A stretch of DNA of 14,958 nt from JAPLXD01 sp041662765 (GTDB lineage: Bacteria > Patescibacteriota > Minisyncoccia > Moranbacterales > UBA11712): contig JBAZRT010000017.1 of assembly GCA_041662765.1 (NCBI GenBank), forward strand, positions 1 through 14,958, given 5' to 3'. Below are positions 1-6,866 of the stretch, one piece after another. The notes beneath the pieces were generated by a model. That model had not been told where the DNA came from, searched no databases, and was given only the letters and a program-made list of their open reading frames with translations. Every line of letters begins with the position of its first letter. Position 1 is the first letter of the stretch. A program made the translations under genes and the position numbers.

Positions 1-70
1 AATACAAAACAGCGATTGCCGCCGAAACGAAAACCAGATATTTGGCGATGAAAATGATGAGTATATTCAT
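1..70 (-). CDS. N-terminus of a membrane protein, cut by window edge (possibly PAP2-type phosphatase)
   Basis: An ATG at 68-70 opens a frame that stays open to base 1 and encodes 23 residues starting MNILIIFIAKYL. Nearly all are hydrophobic, as in a first membrane helix or signal anchor. A start of this style (short hydrophobic lead, then AKYL) resembles the beginning of PAP2-family undecaprenyl-diphosphate phosphatases in CPR genomes, but no catalytic motif lies inside the window, so the family is a guess. It follows the Nramp gene by 114 bases on the same strand. There is no Shine-Dalgarno immediately upstream; an AAGGAA lies too far from the ATG (about 20 bases) to serve. Confidence 0.4.
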   Translation of the reverse strand, partial: MNILIIFIAKYLVFVSAAIAVLY

Positions 71-127
71 ATTGTTTGATTCTAACACTTTCCTTTGGAA
101 TATTGGCTATTGTCGAGCGAAGCGAGA

Positions 128-151
128 GAAATGAAAACTCGTTTTCATTTC
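128..151. other. Perfect inverted repeat (hairpin) between the Nramp gene and the next gene
   Basis: GAAATGAAAAC at 128-138 is the exact reverse complement of 141-151, separated by two bases. This gives about a 10-bp stem with a four-base loop on either strand. It is not followed by a T-run on the minus strand, so it is not a classical intrinsic terminator. It could be an mRNA-stabilising hairpin at the Nramp 3' end or a small repeat. A short direct repeat (AGCGA twice) lies just beside it at 116-125. Confidence 0.5.
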
Positions 152-184
152 AGAGCAAGCGATGACATCAAAATGGGAACCATT

Positions 185-1624
185 TTATTTCAAGGCTAAA
201 AATATAGTTGCCAGTACGGCTGCAATCATGGATACAACTGCCAGCCAGCCGAATATTTTGACCCAAAGCGGATGCGTTTCCGTGCCCATGATCCGCTTGT
301 CATTGCCGACGATCATTATAGCAACGAGGAGCGGAAGCGCAATGATCCCGTTGAGATAAGCAGCATAGTACAGCGCTTTGATCGGCTCGATGCCTATAAA
401 GTTCATAAGAAGGCCGACAATAATCGAAAATGCGATTATGAGATAAAATCCTTTCGCCCGCGAAAATTTGAGTTCCAAACCTTCATGCCACTTCATCACT
501 TCACAAAGAGCATAAGCTCCTGAACCGGCCAGGATCGGAACAGCAAGAATTCCTGTACCGATGATTCCCAGCGCAAAAAGCGCGTAGGCCATATCGCCGG
601 CAAAAGGCCGGAGAGCCATCGCCGCCTGTTCGGCCGAACCGATGTTCGTCACGCCGTTTTTGAAAAGAACCTGCGCCGTCGTGAGAATGATGAAAAAAAA
701 CACAACATTCGCGAGAAGCATTCCTGCTCCGACGTCCGTTCGCATTTCCCTGACGCGGATATGCATCACTCTCTTGGTCCATTTCAATTTGAGCAATTTG
801 TTTTCTTCAACCTCTTCCGATGCCTGCCAGAAAAAAAGATAGGGTGTGATGGTTGTTCCAAAAATGGCAATAAGCGCAAAAATATAATTTTCATTCCAAT
901 ATATTTTCGGCACAAATGCATTTGCCAAAACTTCAGACCAATTCGGGTGCGCCATGAAACCGGCAAAGATATAGGCGAAGACCGAAAGAGTGAGCCACTT
1001 GAGAACCCTCACATAAATATGATATTGAAAAAATATTTCAACAAGAATGATGATCAAGGCGAACAGAACCGCTCCGAAATAGAAGTCCGTTCCTGTGAGC
1101 AACTGAAGCGATGCCGCCATCGCACCAAGGTCGGCCCCAATGTTGACTACATTTGCAACGATCAGAAGCGCCACAAGTCCAAAAACAATTTTCCGGCCAT
1201 AATGTTTTTGTATAACATTCGAAAGACCGTGGTTTGCAACGATTCCGATCCGGGCACAGGCTTCCTGAATCGCAAACATGATCGGCAAAAGCCACGCCGC
1301 CGTCCACAAGATCGCAAAGCCGAACATCGCACCAACCGAGGAATAGGTTCCGATTCCGGATGGATCATCGTCCGACGCGCCGGTGATGACTCCCGGACCA
1401 AGCACACGCAAATAATATTTCACCTTTGTTCGCGGACTCTGAAAAAGCCTTTTGATTCTTTGAACTTCTTCTTCTGTGATCCGAAGCGCCCCGTCCCCCA
1501 ATCTCACCGCTTTCACTTCTCCCCACAACACCATTTTTTTGGCAACCACAAGCGGAATTTCAGCCTCGCGCCGAAACTCGGAAAGCGTATGAAGTTTGTT
1601 TTTCGGATGTGTCTTGTTTTCCAT
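185..1624 (-). CDS. Divergent Nramp-family divalent metal transporter with an N-terminal soluble extension
   Basis: The product has 479 residues with about eleven hydrophobic segments beginning near residue 73. The segment LGPGVITGASDDDPSG (75-90) matches Nramp transmembrane helix 1, and GTTITPYLFFWQ (256-267) matches helix 6. Canonical Nramp/MntH proteins carry DPGN and MPH at these places. Here they read DPSG and TPY, so the metal-binding Asn, Met and His are all changed while the Asp-Pro (87-88) is kept. I recall the same DDDPSG/PYLFFWQ pattern in a broad, poorly characterised bacterial clade. Import of a divalent cation is likely; the ion is not predictable and need not be Mn or Fe. About 65 residues precede the membrane core; residues 24-58 resemble a MerR/excisionase-like helix-turn-helix. 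The ATG lies 15 bases after yvcK, without a Shine-Dalgarno, and is probably co-transcribed with leuS and yvcK. Confidence 0.85.
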   Translation of the reverse strand: MENKTHPKNKLHTLSEFRREAEIPLVVAKKMVLWGEVKAVRLGDGALRITEEEVQRIKRLFQSPRTKVKYYLRVLGPGVITGASDDDPSGIGTYSSVGAMFGFAILWTAAWLLPIMFAIQEACARIGIVANHGLSNVIQKHYGRKIVFGLVALLIVANVVNIGADLGAMAASLQLLTGTDFYFGAVLFALIIILVEIFFQYHIYVRVLKWLTLSVFAYIFAGFMAHPNWSEVLANAFVPKIYWNENYIFALIAIFGTTITPYLFFWQASEEVEENKLLKLKWTKRVMHIRVREMRTDVGAGMLLANVVFFFIILTTAQVLFKNGVTNIGSAEQAAMALRPFAGDMAYALFALGIIGTGILAVPILAGSGAYALCEVMKWHEGLELKFSRAKGFYLIIAFSIIVGLLMNFIGIEPIKALYYAAYLNGIIALPLLVAIMIVGNDKRIMGTETHPLWVKIFGWLAVVSMIAAVLATIFLALK

Positions 1625-1639
1625 TTTTGTTTTAGTCTT

Positions 1640-2668
1640 TTATACGATATCTTTTATCAAATTCTCATAATCCCCAATTTCAGAGATCATCATTATGACT
1701 TTGGACAATTTTCGGCTGTCGTGCCGGATAAACGACCTGATATCGGCAATCGCGTCGTTTTTTGAATAAACCGGCACCTTGGAACTCAGAAGATCGGCTC
1801 GGATCACCTTATAATTCCGATTCTTGCGATCCCCCGGAAAAAATCCGGTCAATTCTTCTCGTTGGCGCCTGTATTTGGCAATCAACTTATCGCTGGGTTT
1901 TTTGATGTTGTATGTCACGTAGTCAATTCTCTTTTTGCCGATCATTTCATTGACGGAATCAACGTAGTCATCGAGACCAAATTTTTCAGTATGTCCTTTT
2001 TTGTTGACCAAATTGCAAATATAGATCACTTTGGCTTTCGACCTTCTGATCGCGCTGCTGATTCCTGGAACAAGCATATTGGGAAGCACGCTGCAATAAT
2101 GATTTCCCGGACCAATGATGATGACATCCGCTTCCATTATTTTCTCAATCGCCTTTGGATTGGACGCTGCCTTGGGCTTCAGATAGAATTTTTTTATCCC
2201 TATTTTTTCAATAGAGAAGTTCATATTGATTTCATGTTCTCCGCGCAGCATTTTTCCATCTTCGAGCTCCATCCGAAGGGATATGTCATCCTCGGTGACT
2301 GGGATCACCTCGCCCTTCACGTTGAGAATTTTTCCGGCTTCCTCCACTCCTTTCGAAAAATTTTTGCATATCTTCTCGAGGGCTGAAAGAAAAAGATTGC
2401 CAAAACTGTGACCTTTCAGATTTTTTCCGCCAAAACGATAGTTCATCAGTTCCCGCAACGTGTCCGAAGAATCGGAGAGAGCCACAAGACACTGTCTCAC
2501 ATCTCCGGGAGGCAAAACCCCCAGCTCGTCGCGAAGAAGTCCCGTCGATCCGCCATCATCGGCCATGGAAACAATAGCGGAAATGTTCACGGGATATTTT
2601 TTGAGACCAGAAAGCAAAACGAAACTTCCTGTTCCCCCGCCAATTGTAACAACATTCTTTTTTTTCAT
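1640..2668 (-). CDS. yvcK: YvcK/CofD-like protein (gluconeogenesis factor family)
   Basis: The product has 342 residues, near the family length of about 320. Visible motifs are the N-terminal Rossmann glycine loop IGGGTGSF (9-16), DDGGSTG (37-43), PPGDVRQ (53-59), HSFGN (87-91) and GPGNHYCSVLPN (186-197). These are the nucleotide-binding signatures of YvcK, a UDP-sugar-binding protein. In Bacillus and relatives it is needed for growth on gluconeogenic carbon and for normal cell-wall synthesis. The related CofD transfers lactyl-phosphate in F420 synthesis, but no F420 genes are nearby, so YvcK is preferred. The start lies 3 bases after the leuS stop codon, so the two genes are almost certainly transcribed, and perhaps translationally coupled, together. 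No Shine-Dalgarno precedes the ATG. Confidence 0.9.
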   Translation of the reverse strand: MKKKNVVTIGGGTGSFVLLSGLKKYPVNISAIVSMADDGGSTGLLRDELGVLPPGDVRQCLVALSDSSDTLRELMNYRFGGKNLKGHSFGNLFLSALEKICKNFSKGVEEAGKILNVKGEVIPVTEDDISLRMELEDGKMLRGEHEINMNFSIEKIGIKKFYLKPKAASNPKAIEKIMEADVIIIGPGNHYCSVLPNMLVPGISSAIRRSKAKVIYICNLVNKKGHTEKFGLDDYVDSVNEMIGKKRIDYVTYNIKKPSDKLIAKYRRQREELTGFFPGDRKNRNYKVIRADLLSSKVPVYSKNDAIADIRSFIRHDSRKLSKVIMMISEIGDYENLIKDIV

Positions 2669-2671
2669 ATT

Positions 2672-5107
2672 TTACACCACGAAGTTGATGAGCCGTCCCG
2701 GAACAAAGATTATTTTCCTGATGTTGTCGATATTTGGAATATATTTTTTGATCTTCTCTTGTTCGAGCGCCGTTTCCTTCACTTCCCTTTCTCCCGCATC
2801 AACCGAGACGCTGATCTGATCTCGCACTTTTCCGTTCACTTGAACAACAATGACCATTTCTTTTTCCACAACCAGTTTCGGGTCGAATTTCGGCCATTTT
2901 TCAAGGAAAATAGATCTTTTATGGCCAAGCTCTGCCCAAAGTTCTTCGGCAATATGGGGAGCAAAAGGACTCAACAGAAGAGCCAATGTCTGGTAGCTAT
3001 CATTTGATATTTGAGGCTCCTTTTCCATTTCGTTTACCAGGATCATCATGGACGAAATTGCCGTATTGAAATGCAGGTTTTCGATGTCTTCGGTGACTTT
3101 CTTGATTGTCTTGTGCAATAGTCCCTTTAAATTGTAACTTAAAATTTTGGATTTCGCATTTGATTTGTCGCTTGTTTTTTTGATTTTGTATCTTAGGCTC
3201 CATACCCTCTCCAAAAATCTCTTGGGACCCACGATGCTTTTCGTGTTCCAGCTCTTTGAATCTTCCAGCGGCCCCATGAACATTTCAAAGAGGCGCAAGA
3301 TGTCAGCTCCGTATTGGCCCGCGATCTTGTCCGGATTGATCACATTGCCAAGCGACTTGGACATTTTTCGTCCGTCCTCCGCAACGATCATTCCTTGATG
3401 ACGCAACTTCACGAACGGCTCATCGAAATTGATATATTTGTATTTGTTGAGGGCCTTCGTGAAAAAGCGGGAATAGAGAAGATGCAAAACAGTATGCTCC
3501 GCTCCGCCGATATAGAGGTCCACTGGAAGCCATTTTTTTATTTTGCCTTTTCCGGCGAACTCATTTTTATTTTTTGGATCGGCAAACCGGAAAAAATACC
3601 AGCTCGAGCAAACGAAGGTATCCATCGTGTCGAGCTCACGTTTCGCCGCACCTTTGCATTTCGGACAGGTTGTATTTACGAAGTTTAGATTTGTCCCCAA
3701 TGGCGAAGTTCCTTTCGGGCGATAATCTTTCACTTTCGGCAAGATCACCGGCAAGTCTTTTTCCGGAACCATTTGCCAACCGCATTTATCGCAATGGATC
3801 ATCGGGATCGGCGCGCCCCAATATCTCTGGCGCGAGATCAGCCAATCGCGGAGTTTGTATGTAATGGTCCTTTTTCCAAGATTTTTTTTCTCAAGCCACA
3901 TAGCCATTTCTTCCCGAGCCTTTTCAGAAGCGAGACCGGAATATTTTCCGGAATTTGCTAAGACCCCATCATTGATATAGGCTTCATTTTTAACTGAATA
4001 TTTTTTATCTAAACTTTTTATTACTTCTTTTATTTTTAATTTGTATCTCTTTGCAAATTCCCAGTCCCGTTCGTCATGCGCCGGAACAGCCATGACAGCG
4101 CCAGTGCCGTAGGTGCTCAAAACATAATCGGCAATGAAAATTGGAACTTCTTCGTTGGTGAAGGGGTTGGTCGCTTTCACGCCTTTGATCTCGACCCCAG
4201 TTTTTTCTTTTTGAAGCTCCGTCCGCTCGAGATCCGTTTTTTTCTTCGCAAGCTTCACATATTTTTCAACTTCTTTTGGATTTTCTATTTTGGGTCGCAG
4301 ATTTTCAATCAACGGATGTTCCGGGGAAACTACGCAATACGTGCAGCCGAATATAGTATCGAGGCGCGTGGTGAATACTTCCAAAGAATATTCTTTCGTA
4401 ACTTCAAACTTTATTGTTGCTCCCTCGCTCTTCCCGATCCAATTCTTCTGCGCGGTTTTGGTCGATTCTGGCCAGTCTATTTTGTCGAGATCATCAATCA
4501 AATCTTCGGCAAAATCGGTGATCCTGAAAAACCATTGCTCGAGATCTTTTTGGATCACTTCGTTTTTGCAGCGCTCACAAATGCCGTCTTCGACCTGTTC
4601 GTTCGCCAGAACCGTTTTGCAAGATTCGCACCAATTCACTTTCGCTTTTTTTCGATACGCTAATCCTTTTTCATATAAAAACAAAAAGAACCACTGCGTC
4701 CATTTATAATATTCCGGACTCGATGTGTCGATTTCGCGCGACCAGTCATAGGAAAGTCCGAGCGAATTGATTTGCTTCGTAAAATTTTTGATATTTCGAT
4801 GCGTGCTCTTGTCGGGATGTTCGCCGGTTTTGATGGCAAAATTTTCCGCCGGCAAGCCGAATGCGTCCCAGCCCATCGGATGCAAAACATTTTTTCCGAT
4901 CATTCGCTGATAGCGGGAATAGATGTCTGACGCGGTGTAGCCTTCGACATGACCGACATGCAATCCATCGCCGGACGGGTACGGGAACATATCGAGGCAA
5001 TAGAATTTCGATTTCTTTGATTTCTCATCAGCGGCATAAAGTTTCGGGTTTTTCGCCCAATATTCCTGCCACTTGCGTTCAATCAATTTTGGATTATATT
5101 TTTTCAT
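2672..5107 (-). CDS. leuS: Leucyl-tRNA synthetase
   Basis: The 811-residue product is full-length for a class I bacterial LeuRS, which charges tRNA-Leu in the cytoplasm. The HIGH-type motif is HVGH (50-53) and KMSKS is at 581-585. A zinc knuckle is formed by Cys160/Cys163 and Cys177/Cys180. A second cysteine set (C439/C442 and C481/C484) is also present. The CP1 editing domain is intact, with the threonine-rich FTTRLDTIFG (245-254) and AVPAHDERDW (340-349) including the conserved editing Asp345. The anticodon-binding region (SPFAPHIAEELW, 713-724) and the C-terminal domain (VQVNGKVRDQ, 755-764) follow. Residues 641-660, linking the catalytic and anticodon-binding parts, are lysine/serine-rich and encoded by very AT-rich DNA. 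The gene has its own promoter upstream and heads a leuS-yvcK-nramp operon. Confidence 0.98.
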   Translation of the reverse strand: MKKYNPKLIERKWQEYWAKNPKLYAADEKSKKSKFYCLDMFPYPSGDGLHVGHVEGYTASDIYSRYQRMIGKNVLHPMGWDAFGLPAENFAIKTGEHPDKSTHRNIKNFTKQINSLGLSYDWSREIDTSSPEYYKWTQWFFLFLYEKGLAYRKKAKVNWCESCKTVLANEQVEDGICERCKNEVIQKDLEQWFFRITDFAEDLIDDLDKIDWPESTKTAQKNWIGKSEGATIKFEVTKEYSLEVFTTRLDTIFGCTYCVVSPEHPLIENLRPKIENPKEVEKYVKLAKKKTDLERTELQKEKTGVEIKGVKATNPFTNEEVPIFIADYVLSTYGTGAVMAVPAHDERDWEFAKRYKLKIKEVIKSLDKKYSVKNEAYINDGVLANSGKYSGLASEKAREEMAMWLEKKNLGKRTITYKLRDWLISRQRYWGAPIPMIHCDKCGWQMVPEKDLPVILPKVKDYRPKGTSPLGTNLNFVNTTCPKCKGAAKRELDTMDTFVCSSWYFFRFADPKNKNEFAGKGKIKKWLPVDLYIGGAEHTVLHLLYSRFFTKALNKYKYINFDEPFVKLRHQGMIVAEDGRKMSKSLGNVINPDKIAGQYGADILRLFEMFMGPLEDSKSWNTKSIVGPKRFLERVWSLRYKIKKTSDKSNAKSKILSYNLKGLLHKTIKKVTEDIENLHFNTAISSMMILVNEMEKEPQISNDSYQTLALLLSPFAPHIAEELWAELGHKRSIFLEKWPKFDPKLVVEKEMVIVVQVNGKVRDQISVSVDAGEREVKETALEQEKIKKYIPNIDNIRKIIFVPGRLINFVV

Positions 5108-5139
5108 ATCTTGTTGATTTCCAATTTATTGGGACGAAA

Positions 5140-5155
5140 TCCCGCCCTGGCGGGA
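5140..5155 (-). other. GC-rich hairpin in the leuS leader
   Basis: On the minus strand TCCCGC and GCGGGA pair around a CAGG loop, about 33 bases before the leuS ATG. The GGGA of the second arm can alternatively pair with TCCC at 5131-5134 around TTTCG, so two exclusive structures are possible. No T-box consensus (AGGGTGGNACCGCG) is present, so tRNA-sensing is not supported. It could be a short dispersed palindrome or a modest translational control hairpin. Confidence 0.4.
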
Positions 5156-5179
5156 CCACTTTTTTTCGATTTTTTTCGG

Positions 5180-5207
5180 ATTATATTTCTGCGTAAATCG
5201 CTGTTAA
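5180..5207 (-). promoter_or_regulatory. Predicted sigma70-type promoter of leuS
   Basis: On the minus strand TTAACA (5202-5207) lies 16 bases before a perfect TATAAT (5180-5185). It sits between the intrinsic terminator of the preceding gene and leuS, and would give a leader of about 65 bases. Position and match to consensus both fit; transcription has not been shown. Confidence 0.65.
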
Positions 5208-5246
5208 TACATTCTCACTTTATCCCATTTTTCGATTTTTATCAAG

Positions 5247-5279
5247 AAAAAAAGCCCGGGCGTTGCCGCCGAGGCTTTT
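5247..5279 (-). terminator. Strong intrinsic terminator after the downstream carbonic-anhydrase-like gene
   Basis: On the minus strand a 13-base stem (5279-5267 with 5262-5250, one C-C mismatch and one G-T pair) closes a GCAA tetraloop and runs into seven T's (5253-5247). It lies about 40 bases past the stop at 5320 and separates this gene from leuS. Confidence 0.88.
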
Positions 5280-5319
5280 GTATAAAGACGATGACTAGAT
5301 CAGATCTTTCTTCACTATT

Positions 5320-5778
5320 CTACTCGTCTTCGATCTCCAAGAACTCAACGTTCTCCTCGTTGTCAACCAACTTTGCGTAAATGAGGATCACTTTCATGGC
5401 CGGATACAGGGCCATTATTTCTTTCCTCGATTTCCTGAGTTCATTTTCATAGAAAGCTTGCTCCGCAACGGAATCGAAGTTAAACCTTTCCGAACCCCTA
5501 TAGGCGCCACAATCCATGTGGTGAACTATGATTAGGGTCTCAATATCATGGAGGTCACAAGGAACAGTCACGCAGCTGATTGCCATTTGGCTATCTCTGC
5601 TTACTCCGCGAGATGAACCCGGCAAGCTGGCAAGATCGAACGCCCGCACCCTATAGGCTTCTTCGATGCAGTAGAGCGTTTGTCTGCGGAACCTAAAATC
5701 GAGACACATGATCACGCCCACTTTGCAAGCGTGAATTCCCTTGAAACCAAACGGGACTTTCATGATGCTTTTCGCCAT
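5320..5778 (-). CDS. Miniature beta-carbonic-anhydrase-like protein, paralogue A
   Basis: The 152-residue product has the beta-carbonic-anhydrase zinc signature: C25-x-D27-x-R29 (CLDFR) and H87-x-x-C90 (HHMDCGAYRG). The zinc ligands would be Cys25, His87 and Cys90, with Asp27/Arg29 as the catalytic dyad. At about 150 residues it is shorter than typical beta enzymes (about 200), matching the short 'Pro_CA_2-like' group; CO2 hydration is probable but unproven. It is a clear paralogue of the gene at 5893-6336. The start is set by GGGGAGG four bases before the ATG, the only strong Shine-Dalgarno in the window. Six of its 11 arginines use AGG, against a neighbourhood leaning to CGN, so separate acquisition is possible. 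It has its own promoter and terminator, so it is probably monocistronic. Confidence 0.8.
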   Translation of the reverse strand: MAKSIMKVPFGFKGIHACKVGVIMCLDFRFRRQTLYCIEEAYRVRAFDLASLPGSSRGVSRDSQMAISCVTVPCDLHDIETLIIVHHMDCGAYRGSERFNFDSVAEQAFYENELRKSRKEIMALYPAMKVILIYAKLVDNEENVEFLEIEDE

Positions 5779-5790
5779 TTTTCCTCCCCG

Positions 5791-5830
5791 AAAAAATATT
5801 GAGCCTCAAAAAAACGGCTCAAAAGAACCG
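5791..5830 (-). promoter_or_regulatory. Candidate attenuator: two mutually exclusive hairpins in the paralogue A leader
   Basis: Hairpin 1 on the minus strand pairs CGGTTC (5830-5825) with GAGCCG (5820-5815) around TTTT and is followed by seven T's. Hairpin 2 pairs TTGAGCC (5822-5816) with GGCTCAA (5805-5799) and is followed by TATTTTTT (5798-5791). Both use GAGCC, so they cannot coexist. Hairpin 2 looks like an intrinsic terminator and ends just before the Shine-Dalgarno. It could instead simply end upstream transcription from the neighbouring gene. Confidence 0.55.
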
Positions 5831-5835
5831 CTTTA

Positions 5836-5864
5836 TTTATAGCAGAAAAAAGGAATAGTGTCAA
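5836..5864 (-). promoter_or_regulatory. Near-consensus sigma70 promoter of paralogue A
   Basis: On the minus strand a perfect TTGACA (5859-5864) is followed after exactly 17 bases by TATAAA (5836-5841). The predicted start of transcription is near 5831-5829, directly at the first base of the hairpin pair in the leader. It is the best promoter match I see in the window. Confidence 0.8.
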
Positions 5865-5892
5865 ATAAATCCCTTTTTCCCCCATTGGAAAA

Positions 5893-6336
5893 CTACAATT
5901 GAATGAACTCAGTGTTTTCTCCCTCGTCCACCAATTTTGCATAGACAAGAGATACTTCCTTTCCCGAATAATATTTCAAAATTTTTTCCTTGGCTTTTTG
6001 GAGTTCGCCTTCGTGAAACTTTTGCTCGGCATCCGAATTTCCATTGAATTGTTTTGATCCGCCATATGCACCGCAGTCGGAATGGTTCACGATAACAATT
6101 TTTTGCGCATGGTGCAAATCGCACGGAACGCCGATGCATTGCATTGGAACATCAGTTTCGCCTTGGCAATCATTGATAGCCTTGGCTGCACCGGGCATCT
6201 TCGGAAAATCATATGATTTTATTCCCATTTCTTCCTCGACGAATTTCATCGTTTCTTTCCAGAAACGAAAATCGATGCAAGCCAACACCACAGCCTCGCA
6301 ATCATGAACATTCTTATACTTAAATTCGTATTTCAT
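5893..6336 (-). CDS. Miniature beta-carbonic-anhydrase-like protein, paralogue B
   Basis: The 147-residue product carries C20-x-D22-x-R24 (CIDFR) and H85-x-x-C88 (NHSDCGAYGG), the zinc and catalytic residues of beta-carbonic anhydrases. Shared blocks with paralogue A include VPCDLH, DCGAY and YAKLVD, so the pair arose by duplication. It differs strongly in composition, with one arginine against eleven in A. The proteins are predicted cytoplasmic, without a signal peptide. It follows atpC by 92 bases on the same strand with no convincing terminator between, so it may be read from the ATP synthase operon. The ATG has an A/T-rich upstream region and no Shine-Dalgarno. Reversible hydration of CO2 is the likely activity; a non-catalytic zinc protein of the same fold is the main alternative. 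Confidence 0.8.
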   Translation of the reverse strand: MKYEFKYKNVHDCEAVVLACIDFRFWKETMKFVEEEMGIKSYDFPKMPGAAKAINDCQGETDVPMQCIGVPCDLHHAQKIVIVNHSDCGAYGGSKQFNGNSDAEQKFHEGELQKAKEKILKYYSGKEVSLVYAKLVDEGENTEFIQL

Positions 6337-6379
6337 AAATTTTGCTTAATTTCTGCTAAAATTTTCAAACTTTTTAGAT

Positions 6380-6430
6380 AATTGAAAATTGGGTCATTGA
6401 TAATTGATTGAAAATTGAACATTGAACATT
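6380..6430. repeat. Short, degenerate copy (copy 5) of the AT-rich TTGAAAATTG repeat
   Basis: The stretch consists of variants of AATTGAAAATTG and ATTGAACATT and lies directly after the atpC stop, overlapping its last bases. It shares the core decamer and the sequence TTGAAAATTGGGT with the longer copies inside the atp operon. The remainder is rearranged. Confidence 0.65.
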
Positions 6431-6866
6431 ACTCTATCCTCATTCCTCTCCTCGTCAAATGCTTTCGCGCCACTTTTATTCGCGCCAGATTCTTCTCGAA
6501 TATTGCCGCCGCGATGGCAAACTCTGTTTCATCAATCCTGATTTTTTCGTCTTTGAGCTTTTCCGCCCGCGCGCGCGCTTCTTCGGCGCGCTTCAAATCA
6601 ATTTCTTCCGCCCGCTCGGCTGTGTCCGCAAGAATCACGATCTCATTGTTGCGAACCTCGATCATCCCGCCGGAAACCGCCATATCAATTTCTTCATTGT
6701 CTTTTTTGATGACCAATTCTCCCGGCGAAAGCACCGAAATCAAAGGGATATGATTCGGCAAAACAGTAATCTCCCCCTCTTGAGTAGGAAGAGTAACTTG
6801 GTCGATCTCTTCTTCAAAAACTGTTTTTTCAGGTGTGACAATTTTGAATTTAATTTTTTCTGCCAT
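6429..6866 (-). CDS. atpC: ATP synthase epsilon subunit
   Basis: The 145-residue product matches the epsilon subunit of the F1 central stalk, which couples rotation to catalysis and restrains ATP hydrolysis. The N-terminal beta-sandwich (about 1-86) includes GEITVLPNHIP (31-41), the family signature. The C-terminal part (about 87-135) is a charged two-helix hairpin, with EKNLARIKVARK (124-135) resembling the ATP-sensing end helix. The start ATG overlaps the atpD stop as TAATG, implying translational coupling. It is the last gene of the ATP synthase cluster. Confidence 0.95.
   Translation of the reverse strand: MAEKIKFKIVTPEKTVFEEEIDQVTLPTQEGEITVLPNHIPLISVLSPGELVIKKDNEEIDMAVSGGMIEVRNNEIVILADTAERAEEIDLKRAEEARARAEKLKDEKIRIDETEFAIAAAIFEKNLARIKVARKHLTRRGMRIE

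Noticed and set aside
761..1765. A long plus-strand open frame (334 codons) opposite the Nramp gene
   Set aside because: It lies wholly across Nramp and the yvcK 3' end, its translation is rich in Cys, His, Arg and Asn without domain pattern, and the minus-strand frames have clear family motifs. It is an antisense shadow.
1640..2668. CofD (F420 biosynthesis) instead of YvcK
   Set aside because: Motifs are shared by the superfamily, but no F420 pathway genes are nearby and the context with leuS does not suggest cofactor synthesis; YvcK is the simpler call.
5108..5179. T-box riboswitch in front of leuS
   Set aside because: The predicted leader is only about 65 bases, has no T-box consensus and no specifier stem; only a small GC hairpin is present.
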